A stretch of 64,000 bases of DNA from an uncultured Lachnospiraceae bacterium (GTDB lineage: Bacteria; Bacillota; Clostridia; Lachnospirales; Lachnospiraceae), in the NCBI GenBank assembly GCA_947591155.1, contig CANQDA010000012.1:1-64000 (forward strand), read 5' to 3'. Below the pieces are notes generated by a model. It was not told the origin of the DNA. It did not search any database and saw only the letters and a list, made by a program, of their open reading frames with translations. Below are positions 1-6,622 of this stretch, one piece after another (positions within the stretch are counted from its first letter, which is position 1; every line of letters starts with the position of its first letter). The translations under genes and the position numbers were made by a program.

Positions 1-1
1 C

Positions 2-61
2 GAGGATGATGACTTTGATGACGATGGATTTGAAGAAGGATTTTACATTGACCTTTTTTGA
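2..61 (+). CDS. C-terminal end of an unidentified acidic protein (partial)
   Basis: The second forward frame is open from the window edge to a TGA at 59-61 and encodes 19 residues, mostly Asp, Glu, Phe and Gly (EDDDFDDDGFEEGFYIDLF). A strong intrinsic terminator starts 18 bases after the stop, which supports a real gene end here. The fragment is too short to name a family; acidic tails of this kind occur in many Firmicutes proteins. Confidence 0.4.
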   Translation, partial: EDDDFDDDGFEEGFYIDLF

Positions 62-79
62 TCACCGTCTGTTACCCAT

Positions 80-102
80 GCCCGCTTCCGGCGGGCTTTT
101 TT
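80..102 (+). terminator. Intrinsic terminator after the left-edge gene
   Basis: GCCCGC (80-85), loop TTCCG, GCGGGC (91-96), then six T (97-102). It is a perfect 6-bp GC stem followed by a U-tract in the forward direction, just downstream of the TGA at 61. Confidence 0.85.
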
Positions 103-137
103 CGTTCAGGATTTCTCCGTTAGGAGAAATTTCCTAT

Positions 138-170
138 AAAAAAGCGCCCCGAATAATTTATTCAGAGGCG
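138..170 (-). terminator. Intrinsic terminator on the minus strand
   Basis: Read on the minus strand, CGCCTCTGAAT (170-160) pairs with ATTCGGGGCG (154-145) and is followed by a run of six T (143-138). A second hairpin (ATTTCTCC gtta GGAGAAAT, 111-130) lies just beyond. It probably ends transcripts from the Rpn cassette and may once have been the livF terminator, because a livF 3' remnant lies immediately upstream of it. Confidence 0.7.
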
Positions 171-186
171 TTTCTATTTGTAAGAA

Positions 187-300
187 ACTATTTCCCGAGA
201 TACGCCGCGCGCTCCTGCTCGTTGATCTCCTGGAAAAAGCCATTTTATTCTGCTCCGGCGCAAATTCCCGCCTGCTACTTCACAAGCATCTCCGCGCGCT
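187..300 (-). pseudogene. Remnant of the livF 3' end beyond the Rpn cassette
   Basis: Bases 187-223 match 1543-1579, the last codons and stop of livF, at 36 of 37 positions and encode the same NEQ-RAAYLGK-stop tail. Bases 271-300 also resemble livF 1570-1600 (about 24 of 30 positions) and supply the last residues of the upstream Rpn reading frame (RAEMLVK versus GAELLVN in livF). The two pieces share the CCTGCT segment and are separated by 47 bp. I infer that the Rpn cassette was inserted at the livF 3' end with duplication of that end, or by recombination between two livF copies. Confidence 0.7.
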
Positions 301-769
301 CCTCAAGCCATATCTTTAATGTTTCCATGCTTACTTTGATTGCCTTCGCAATCTTCTCGTTCGACATCCCCATGTCCCAAAGCTCATACGCTGTTTCTCG
401 CGCCTGCTCCATCTTTCCTGCCGAAATACCTGAATCATAACCCTTACTATAAACGCCCGTACTCAAATTACACACTGAGAGCACCTCCTCACTCATTTCC
501 CTGCTTACTCTAATCTGAAATTCATTCTGCAGCGTATTTATCTTTTCCTCGTAACTCAAATCCAGGGAGAACATCTTGCTGAGAAGCCGGATGGCATTAT
601 CTCCGCTGTTCTCGCCTTTACTTCCGAGCCGCAGCACCACCACCGTCATCAGGTCATAGTCTTTTGTCTCTTCATGAAAATCCCCTCTCAGGCACTTCTC
701 CGTGAAAGAATACCGATTGATGGTATCGGACCGAAAATTCGCCGTGTCTTCACACACCCAGATGCTCAC
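275..769 (-). CDS. Rpn family nuclease/transposase, C-terminal half in the -1 frame
   Basis: This open frame continues the Rpn-family protein after the frameshift at 772-778. Its first residues (VVSIWVCEDT) are where family members normally read 'KKVYSIWIC', followed by the conserved NRYSFTE and YDLMTVVVLRLG segments and a short helical tail. Rpn proteins are PD-(D/E)XK-fold, recombination-promoting nucleases annotated as putative transposases. A GTG at 769 overlaps the upstream TGA (GTGA), so separate coupled translation is also possible. The last residues appear to come from a duplicated livF end. It is unresolved whether this is a broken gene or is expressed by -1 frameshifting. Confidence 0.7.
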   Translation of the reverse strand: MSIWVCEDTANFRSDTINRYSFTEKCLRGDFHEETKDYDLMTVVVLRLGSKGENSGDNAIRLLSKMFSLDLSYEEKINTLQNEFQIRVSREMSEEVLSVCNLSTGVYSKGYDSGISAGKMEQARETAYELWDMGMSNEKIAKAIKVSMETLKIWLEERAEMLVK

Positions 770-1344
770 GACTTTTTTATCTTGCCGTACTCCTGATCCT
801 TAAATATTGTGCCCCGCTGGGAGGAAATCATTCTCGCCGCATAATAGATGCCGCGCTTCGGAATCGGATAACCCGGCGTATCGTTGCTCTGTATTTCGCA
901 ATTTACAAAAATTTCAGCCAATTCTCCACTCTGTGGAATCACTGCAAGGAAACGAATGTCATAATAAATCGTGCCATCCCTCTGGGACTTGTCAACAGTG
1001 GGGAGTCCTTCCACCCTGTCATCGCCGCACATCATCTCAGAACCGTCCTTTTTGTTCGGATGGTCCTGATGGACAGCTGTCCCTTTTATCTCCGGCGGCC
1101 CTTCAATAAATTTCTCCGCAATCTCCTGTACCGTACAGTCCGCATACTCGTCAAGTGCACTCTTCAAAATATATGCCAGCACCGGCTTCTCCGCCACAAA
1201 ATTTCTTGCCGACTCATCATATTTAAAGCTGGCGTCCTCATCCGCTACCTTTAAATTCTGTGCAATCTCGCTCGGCACAGACAAAGTTGCTGTTTTCCTC
1301 TCTCGGGAAAAATATCCGGCTTCCCTATGTCCGGATGAGTCCAT
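766..1344 (-). CDS. Rpn family PD-(D/E)XK nuclease/transposase, N-terminal half
   Basis: It encodes the nuclease core of an Rpn-type recombination-promoting protein. The conserved order is visible: a helical N-terminus (ILKSALDEYADCTVQEIAEKFIEG), the first catalytic strand (YYDIRFLAVIP), the E-x-Q element (VNCEIQSN) standing in for the usual E-x-K, then YPIPKRGIYYAARMIS. The frame stops right after EYGKIKK, exactly where homologues continue into 'VYSIW'. I place the start at the ATG at 1344, which has GGGGAGG 8 bases upstream; longer starts lack a ribosome site. The cassette lies downstream of livF, separated from it by a terminator. Confidence 0.7.
   Translation of the reverse strand: MDSSGHREAGYFSRERKTATLSVPSEIAQNLKVADEDASFKYDESARNFVAEKPVLAYILKSALDEYADCTVQEIAEKFIEGPPEIKGTAVHQDHPNKKDGSEMMCGDDRVEGLPTVDKSQRDGTIYYDIRFLAVIPQSGELAEIFVNCEIQSNDTPGYPIPKRGIYYAARMISSQRGTIFKDQEYGKIKKS
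772..778 (-). other. A AAA AAG slippery heptamer at the Rpn frameshift
   Basis: On the minus strand the zero frame reads ATA AAA AAG TCG TGA, which contains a heptamer in the X XXY YYZ register required for -1 tandem slippage. A shift here gives AAA AAA GTC GTG and joins the two halves of the Rpn protein with the residues expected for the family. A short hairpin (GATACC...GGTAT) can form about 35 bases downstream. IS elements use the same heptamer for programmed frameshifting, but a simple one-base indel in the A-run is equally consistent. Confidence 0.6.
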
Positions 1345-1460
1345 GCTCCATCCCTCCCCATATGAAATGTGAAACTGACGGCGCATCCTCTACACCAGCG
1401 CTATCATTTTACCATTAGAACGCCCATAATGCAATACATCTCATCAAACTACATTTTTCT

Positions 1461-1496
1461 GGAAAGAAAGCCCCCGGGTGCAGCAGACCCGAGAGC
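1461..1496 (-). terminator. Intrinsic terminator after livF
   Basis: Minus strand: GCTCTCGGGT (1496-1487), 7-base loop, ACCCGGGGGC (1479-1470), then TTTCTTTCC. The 10-bp stem includes three G-T pairs. It lies 47 bp beyond the livF stop and ends the liv operon before the Rpn cassette. Confidence 0.8.
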
Positions 1497-1543
1497 ATTC
1501 GTTTTGTGCCACATGAACGCTTCCAGCCTTTTACCATCAAAGA

Positions 1544-2248
1544 CTATTTCCCGAGATACGCCGCGCGCACCTGCTCGTTCACAAGCAGCTCCGCGCCGCT
1601 GCCGGTCATCGTGATGCTGCCGGTCTCCATGACGTAGCCGATGTCCGCCGTGCGCAGCGCCATGTTCGCGTTCTGCTCGATCAGCAGGATCGTCACGCCT
1701 TGCTTGTTGATCTCCTTAATGATATCGAAGATTCCCTTCACGATCAGCGGCGCGAGTCCGAGCGACGGCTCGTCCATCATGATCAGCTTCGGACGGCTCA
1801 TCAGCGCGCGCGCGACCGCGAGCATCTGCTGCTCGCCGCCGGAGAGCGTGCCGCCCGGCTGCCAGTGGCGCTCCTTCAGGCGCGGGAACAGATCGTAGAC
1901 CCAGTTCAGGTCGTCGGTCAGGTTGTCCTTGCGCATGTAGGCGCCGATCTTCAGATTCTCGAGCACGGTCAGGTCCGGAAAGATCTTACGTCCCTCCGGC
2001 ACAAGCGTGATGCCCTTCGCCACAATCTCGTTCGTGTCCTTGCCCGTGATGTTCTCGCCCATGAATTCAATCGTTCCGGAGGCAGGCTTGACGAGCGACA
2101 CGATCGATCGCAGCGTCGTGGACTTGCCCGCGCCGTTCGCGCCGATCAGCGTGACGATGCTCTTCTCCGGCACCTCGAAGCTGATCCCCTTGACGGCCTC
2201 GATGCCGCCGTAGTTGACTTTCAGATCGTTTACCTTAAGCATCCTCAC
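1544..2248 (-). CDS. livF: Branched-chain amino acid ABC transporter, ATPase LivF
   Basis: Second ATPase of the high-affinity leucine/isoleucine/valine importer; it energises the LivHM permease on the cytoplasmic face. It has 234 residues, typical for LivF. Walker A is GANGAGKST (about residues 36-44), the ABC signature is LSGGEQQ and Walker B is LIMMDEPSLGL, followed by the switch His region (ILLIEQNA). It ends AAYLGK, the usual LivF tail. The start overlaps the livG end by 14 bp; an in-frame ATG two codons later (2242) is an alternative. It is the last gene of livK-H-M-G-F and is followed by a terminator. A piece of its 3' end is duplicated at 187-300. Confidence 0.95.
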   Translation of the reverse strand: MRMLKVNDLKVNYGGIEAVKGISFEVPEKSIVTLIGANGAGKSTTLRSIVSLVKPASGTIEFMGENITGKDTNEIVAKGITLVPEGRKIFPDLTVLENLKIGAYMRKDNLTDDLNWVYDLFPRLKERHWQPGGTLSGGEQQMLAVARALMSRPKLIMMDEPSLGLAPLIVKGIFDIIKEINKQGVTILLIEQNANMALRTADIGYVMETGSITMTGSGAELLVNEQVRAAYLGK

Positions 2249-3077
2249 TCACCCCCAGATAAGCATCTATCACGCGCTGGTCGTTCTGGATTTCCTCCGG
2301 CGTTCCCTGCGCGAGCAGCTTGCCAAAATCCAGTACGTACAGGCGGTCCGAGATCTGCATGACCAGATCCATGTGGTGCTCAATGATGAAAATCGTCAGC
2401 TTGTATTCATCGCGGATCTGACGGATAAACTCTGCCAGCTCCAGCGTCTCCTGCGGGTTCATGCCCGCGGCCGGCTCGTCGAGCAGAAGAAGCTTCGGAT
2501 TCGTCGCCAGCGCGCGCGCGATCTCAAGACGGCGCTGAATACCGTACGGCAGGGAACCGGCGATCTCATCCTTCAGATGGTCGAGATGCTGCATTTTCAG
2601 AAGCTCCATCGTCTCCTCGCGCATCCGCTTCTCCTCCGCGTGGTTCAGGCGGAACGTCGCGGTCAGGAAATTCTGCTTCGCGCGCATGTGCTTCGCGATC
2701 AGCACGTTCTCAAACACTGTCATTGAAGAGAACAGGCGGATGTTCTGGAACGTACGAGCGATTCCTTCTTTCGTGATCTTGTCCGGCGTCTGTACCAGAC
2801 GCTTCGTGTATCGCCCGGCATTCTCGCCGATGTAAGTCTTCTTTATCTTTCCGTGCGGATAGCTCTCCACGAGCTCCTTGCCGTAAAACGACACTCTGCC
2901 GTTCGTCGGCTCGTACACGCCGGTGATGCAGTTGAACGCGGTCGTCTTTCCGGCGCCGTTCGGCCCGATCAACGCCACGATCTCACCCTCGTTCACCTCG
3001 AGGGAAAGGTTGTCTACCGCCACCACGCCGCCAAACTGCATGGTGACGTCTTCTACCCGGAGGACATTCGTACTCAT
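2235..3077 (-). CDS. livG: Branched-chain amino acid ABC transporter, ATPase LivG
   Basis: First ATPase of the Liv importer, partner of LivF. At 280 residues it is slightly longer than LivF because of the insertion after Walker A typical of LivG (about residues 60-110, including the Lys/Arg-rich YGKELVESYPHGKIKK region). Motifs are GPNGAGKTT (Walker A), a signature reading LPYGIQRR in place of LSGGQ, as is normal for LivG, and LLLLDEPAAGMNPQE (Walker B plus D-loop). Its ATG overlaps the livM stop by 4 bp (ATGA), which implies translational coupling. Confidence 0.95.
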   Translation of the reverse strand: MSTNVLRVEDVTMQFGGVVAVDNLSLEVNEGEIVALIGPNGAGKTTAFNCITGVYEPTNGRVSFYGKELVESYPHGKIKKTYIGENAGRYTKRLVQTPDKITKEGIARTFQNIRLFSSMTVFENVLIAKHMRAKQNFLTATFRLNHAEEKRMREETMELLKMQHLDHLKDEIAGSLPYGIQRRLEIARALATNPKLLLLDEPAAGMNPQETLELAEFIRQIRDEYKLTIFIIEHHMDLVMQISDRLYVLDFGKLLAQGTPEEIQNDQRVIDAYLGVSEDA

Positions 3078-4138
3078 GACTTAACCTCCTTCTTTTTGCC
3101 CAGATTCTTGAAAAAGCTGCAGATACCGTCGATGGAAAATTCGTGATCTCCCATGATGCCCTTGCGTGCGAACAGCACGATCACCATGATAATGACAGAG
3201 AACACGACCTTGCGGAAGCCGGCGCGCAGAAGCGGCACCTTGAAATTCCCGATCGTCATCTCGGTATCCAGGAAGCGCAGCCACCACTCAGAGGACGCGA
3301 TGAATAAAAACGACGCGATGCAGCTTCCGGTCACGGAACCGAGGCCGCCGATCACGACGATCAGCAGGATTTCGTAGGTCATCGCCGACTTGAAGGTCAT
3401 CGCCTGGATCGACGTCTGATACATCGCCAGCAGTCCGCCGCCCACGCCCGCGAAGAACGAGGAAATGCAGAACGACAGTCTCTTGTGCTTCGCCAGATTG
3501 ATGCCCATCGCCTCCGCCGCGATCTCATCGTCGCGGATCGCGCGGAACGCGCGGCCGTAGGACGAATGGATCAGCAGCACAATGACCGCGATACAGGCCG
3601 AACACACGAGGAACGGAAACAGCGTCGTCGTGAACGTCGGATATTTGCGGAGCATGTTCGAACCGTTCGTGATCACGCCGAGCTCGTCCCACTGGAAAAA
3701 CGCGCGGATGATCTCGGCAAAGCCGAGCGTCGCGATCGCCAGATAGTCGCTCTTTAAGCGCAGCACCGGAAGTCCGATCAGCCATGCCAGCAGAGCCGCC
3801 AGAAGACCGGCCGCCAGAAGGCCCACGAAGACCGGAACCGAAAACTGGATGATGCCGCCGTCAAAATACATATACACAGAATCGCGCTCCGCCACCGGGA
3901 TCGTCAGCACCGCGTAGGTGTAGGCGCCAATCAGCATGAAGCCCGCCTGCCCCAGAGAAAACAGTCCCGTAAAGCCGTTCAGCAGATTCATGGACACCGC
4001 GACCAGCGAATAGATGCAGCCCTTTTTCAGAACCGCAAGCGCGATGTGCGTCGGGGGAAGGAATTTCTCCAGGACAATAATCGCAAGGATCGCCGCCAGG
4101 TAAAGCAGCGCGCAGATGATCACATTTCTTCTCTTCAT
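3074..4138 (-). CDS. livM: Branched-chain amino acid ABC transporter, permease LivM
   Basis: One of the two membrane permeases of the Liv importer. It has 354 residues with about 9-10 hydrophobic segments and the conserved cytoplasmic coupling loop containing 'SSYGRAFRAIRDDEIAAEAMGINLA' (about residues 190-215), the EAA-like site that contacts the LivG/F ATPases. Motifs FSLGQAGFMLIGAY and VIGGLGSVTG are typical of LivM. It lies 16 bp downstream of livH and overlaps livG by 4 bp. Confidence 0.93.
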   Translation of the reverse strand: MKRRNVIICALLYLAAILAIIVLEKFLPPTHIALAVLKKGCIYSLVAVSMNLLNGFTGLFSLGQAGFMLIGAYTYAVLTIPVAERDSVYMYFDGGIIQFSVPVFVGLLAAGLLAALLAWLIGLPVLRLKSDYLAIATLGFAEIIRAFFQWDELGVITNGSNMLRKYPTFTTTLFPFLVCSACIAVIVLLIHSSYGRAFRAIRDDEIAAEAMGINLAKHKRLSFCISSFFAGVGGGLLAMYQTSIQAMTFKSAMTYEILLIVVIGGLGSVTGSCIASFLFIASSEWWLRFLDTEMTIGNFKVPLLRAGFRKVVFSVIIMVIVLFARKGIMGDHEFSIDGICSFFKNLGKKKEVKS

Positions 4139-4154
4139 AGTTCGCCGCCTCCCC

Positions 4155-5039
4155 TCAGACCTTATCCGTCGCGCCTTCGCCGAACAGACCGGTCGGCTTG
4201 ACGATCAGGATGACGATCAAAAGCGCAAACGTGAACGCGTCGGAAAACGTCGTCCAACCAAGGCCCTTGATGATGTTTTCACAGATACCGATGATAAATG
4301 CGCCGATGACCGCTCCCGGGATCGAGCCGATGCCGCCGAACACTGCCGCGACAAACGCCTTCAGACCGGGCATGGCCCCGGATGTCGGAACCACGGACGC
4401 GTAGTTTGTAAAGTAAAGCACCGAACCGACCGCCGCCAAAAACGAACCGATCAGAAACGTCATGCTGATGACGTTATCGACCTTGATCCCCATCAGACGG
4501 CTCGTCTCGAAATCGTTCGCCGCCGCGCGCATGCCCATGCCGATCTTCGTGTGGTTGATCAGCTGCATCAGCGCAAACACCAGAACGATCGTCAGGATCG
4601 GCGTCACGATCGTCACCATCTTCGTGGTGGCGGAACCGATCTGGATCGTATCCGAGATAAACGGGATCGCCGGATAGGTCTGCGCCAGACCGCCCGTGAC
4701 GTAAAGCGCCAGGTTCTGCAGCAGATAGGACACGCCGATCGCGGAGATCATGACTGACATACGCGGCGCGCTGCGCAACGGCTTGTACGCGACACGCTCC
4801 ACCGCCAGGCCGAGTATGACCGTGACGACAAGCGTCAGCGGGATCGACACATACAGCGGAAGCGTCGTTGTGGCGTAGACCGTCACGAGCGCGGCCACCA
4901 TGAAGATGTCGCCGTGCGCAAAGTTGATCAGCCTCAGGATGCCGTAGACCATCGTGTAGCCGATCGCGATCAGGGCATACTGTCCGCCGACGGAAATACC
5001 TGCCAGAAGGTACGGCAGATTTTTGCTGATAAAATCCAT
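4155..5039 (-). CDS. livH: Branched-chain amino acid ABC transporter, permease LivH
   Basis: The other permease of the Liv importer, 294 residues and about eight membrane segments. Diagnostic sequences are the N-terminal GGQYALIAIGYTMVYGILR, INFAHGDIFM and the coupling loop 'TKIGMGMRAAANDFETSRLMGI'. It is separated from livK by about 126 bp that hold two hairpins, so it is probably expressed at a lower level than livK through partial read-through. The livH product pairs with LivM. Confidence 0.95.
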   Translation of the reverse strand: MDFISKNLPYLLAGISVGGQYALIAIGYTMVYGILRLINFAHGDIFMVAALVTVYATTTLPLYVSIPLTLVVTVILGLAVERVAYKPLRSAPRMSVMISAIGVSYLLQNLALYVTGGLAQTYPAIPFISDTIQIGSATTKMVTIVTPILTIVLVFALMQLINHTKIGMGMRAAANDFETSRLMGIKVDNVISMTFLIGSFLAAVGSVLYFTNYASVVPTSGAMPGLKAFVAAVFGGIGSIPGAVIGAFIIGICENIIKGLGWTTFSDAFTFALLIVILIVKPTGLFGEGATDKV

Positions 5040-5069
5040 ACTGGAACTCCTCCCTTAGTACTGGTAGAA

Positions 5070-5143
5070 AATAAAAGCCTGCGGATTGCTCCGCACTTCG
5101 TGCTTTTATTGTAAAAAGAGAGGCTGCTTTTTTGCAGCCTCTC
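5070..5143 (-). terminator. Double hairpin between livK and livH (terminator/attenuator)
   Basis: Minus strand: GAGAGGCTGC aaaaaa GCAGCCTCTC followed by TTTTTAC (5143-5112), a perfect 10-bp stem with a U-tract. Directly after it, AATAAAAGC...GCTTTTATT (5110-5070) encloses an inner GCGGA/TCCGC stem. Its position between the binding-protein gene and the permease genes is the classic arrangement for making more binding protein than permease. Confidence 0.8.
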
Positions 5144-5165
5144 CTGCTCTGCTTTGTCTTACTCT

Positions 5166-6326
5166 TTAGTTGACGCCCTGCTCAGCTACGAAGTCCCAGG
5201 CACCCGTCTCGGTGTTCGCCTGCTTTACGTATGCCGTGTCGCGCATCGCGTCGCCGTTCTCGGACTCGAAAGCGATCTCGCCGGTAACGCCCGTGTAGGT
5301 CGTATCCCAGAGCGCCTCGTTGACCGCCGCCGGATCGGTGGAACCCGCGTTCTTCAGAGCCTCGAGAGCCGTGAAGTATGCGTCATAACCCATCGCCGTA
5401 ACCGCTGCAACCGTGTCGTCGCCGCCGTTGTTCGCGAGGTTCGTGCTGTCAGCGTTGATCCACTCTTTGATGCCCGCATCGAACTCTTCGTTACCGCCCT
5501 CCTGATAGAAGGTCGTCACGTAGATCTGCACGTCCTTGCCCTCAGCCGCGTTCAGGATAACGTTGGAATCCCAAGTGTCGCCTGCCAGAAGCGGAACCGT
5601 CACGCCCTGAGAAGCAGCCGTGTCGATGATCAGCTGAGCCGCCTCGGTAGAGGTCGGAGCAAAGATAACGTCCACGCCCTCATTCACAGCGGTCGTGATG
5701 TAGGATGTGAAGTCCGCGTTGCCCTCCGGGAACGTATCGGAGATCACCTCGCCGCCGAGGCCTTCAAACGCCTCCGTGAAGTAGTGGCCGAGGCCTGCGG
5801 AGTAGTCGTCGCCGAGCTTCGTCAGGACATACGCCTTCTTCGCCTCGAATTTCTCAGACGCGAAGTTCGCGAGAACCGTGCCCTGGAACGGATCCAGGAA
5901 GCAGATACGGAAGTAATGCGTGTTGCCCTCGGTCACCTGCGGGTTCGTGCAGGTAACGCCAATCGCCGGAACACCGGCCTGACCGAATGTATCGGAAGCT
6001 GCGATCGCTGCGCCGGAACCGTATGTACCGAGCACTACGGATACGCCGCGGCTTACCAGATCCGCTGCTGCGGACGGAGCCTTCTCTGCGGAGGACTCGT
6101 TGTCCACGATCTCCAGCTGAACCGTGTACTCCGTGCCGTCGATCTCAACCGTCGGAGCTACGCTGTTCGCGTACTGGATACCAAGCGTCTCCTGCTTGCC
6201 GCCTGCGCCGTTGTCGCCGGACGCCGGCTCAAACACGCCGATCTTTACGACGTCTTCCGCGGAAACGCTCAGCGCCCCTGCGAAGCACATGGTCGCGCAC
6301 AGTGCAAGTGCTACTAATTTTTTCAT
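5166..6326 (-). CDS. livK: Branched-chain amino acid ABC transporter, substrate-binding protein LivK
   Basis: Periplasmic-binding-protein-like (type 1, Leu/Ile/Val) receptor of the Liv importer, 386 residues. The N-terminus MKKLVALALCATMCFAGALS is a signal peptide with a probable signal peptidase I site after SVSA. It has no clear lipobox (LALC and ATMC are poor), which is unusual for a Gram-positive receptor. The mature part has the family pattern: KIGVFEPASGDNGAGG, the Ser/Thr ligand region GTYGSGAAIAAS, and 'FRICFLDPFQG'. It is transcribed from a good promoter at 6410-6438 and followed by a strong hairpin that probably limits read-through into livHMGF. Confidence 0.93.
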   Translation of the reverse strand: MKKLVALALCATMCFAGALSVSAEDVVKIGVFEPASGDNGAGGKQETLGIQYANSVAPTVEIDGTEYTVQLEIVDNESSAEKAPSAAADLVSRGVSVVLGTYGSGAAIAASDTFGQAGVPAIGVTCTNPQVTEGNTHYFRICFLDPFQGTVLANFASEKFEAKKAYVLTKLGDDYSAGLGHYFTEAFEGLGGEVISDTFPEGNADFTSYITTAVNEGVDVIFAPTSTEAAQLIIDTAASQGVTVPLLAGDTWDSNVILNAAEGKDVQIYVTTFYQEGGNEEFDAGIKEWINADSTNLANNGGDDTVAAVTAMGYDAYFTALEALKNAGSTDPAAVNEALWDTTYTGVTGEIAFESENGDAMRDTAYVKQANTETGAWDFVAEQGVN

Positions 6327-6409
6327 AATCTTTCCCTCCTATGTTTCTTTTTCTGTATTATTCGGCCATTTCACCGCGGTAATGCAGCAAAATGCCCGAC
6401 ATATGGATT

Positions 6410-6438
6410 ATTATAGTCCTGTTTTGTCCGCTTTGCAA
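6410..6438 (-). promoter_or_regulatory. Promoter of livK
   Basis: Minus strand: -35 TTGCAA (6438-6433), 17-bp spacer, -10 TATAAT (6415-6410), about 85 bp upstream of the livK ATG. A GGAGGG ribosome site precedes the start. Confidence 0.75.
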
Positions 6439-6492
6439 GGACTTTCGTCCGCTGTACAAAAAAAATACACAACCCAGAAAGGAAAACCGGAC

Positions 6493-6599
6493 GAGAACCG
6501 CCCGCCCCGGCGGTACCCTTCCTGGGTGCTTCCCTCGGGAAAGTATTTATAAACTTTCCTCGGAAAGCACACCGGAAATCCACCGGGCGAGCGGTTCTC
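6493..6599. repeat. Structured intergenic repeat, family 1, copy A
   Basis: The outer arms GAGAACCGCCCGCCCCGG (6493-6510) and CCGGGCGAGCGGTTCTC (6583-6599) pair. Inside are GGTACCCTTCC (6512-6522) and GGAAATCC (6574-6581). They flank an inner hairpin whose arms contain GGTGCTT and AAAGCAC and CGGGAAAGT/AACTTTCC. Other copies are at 43835, 47595, 51234 and 57493; the core is conserved and the arms are not. It lies between trhP and the livK promoter. Confidence 0.85.
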
Positions 6600-6622
6600 T
6601 GGTCTGTGTAAAACTCTTGATT

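Noticed and set aside
5154..6317. Long open frame on the plus strand opposite livK
   Set aside because: The minus-strand frame encodes a clear LivK with signal peptide, promoter and ribosome site. The plus-strand frame is an Arg-rich product of GC-rich antisense codons. The same holds for long antisense frames at 9168-10604, 12398-13681, 24011-25324, 48069-49643 and 55945-57624.
6493..6599. Family 1 repeats as ordinary intrinsic terminators
   Set aside because: They lack consistent U-tracts, contain a conserved internal loop that terminators do not need, and include one copy between two co-directional operon genes and another upstream of a promoter. A secondary terminator role for copies B and E remains possible.
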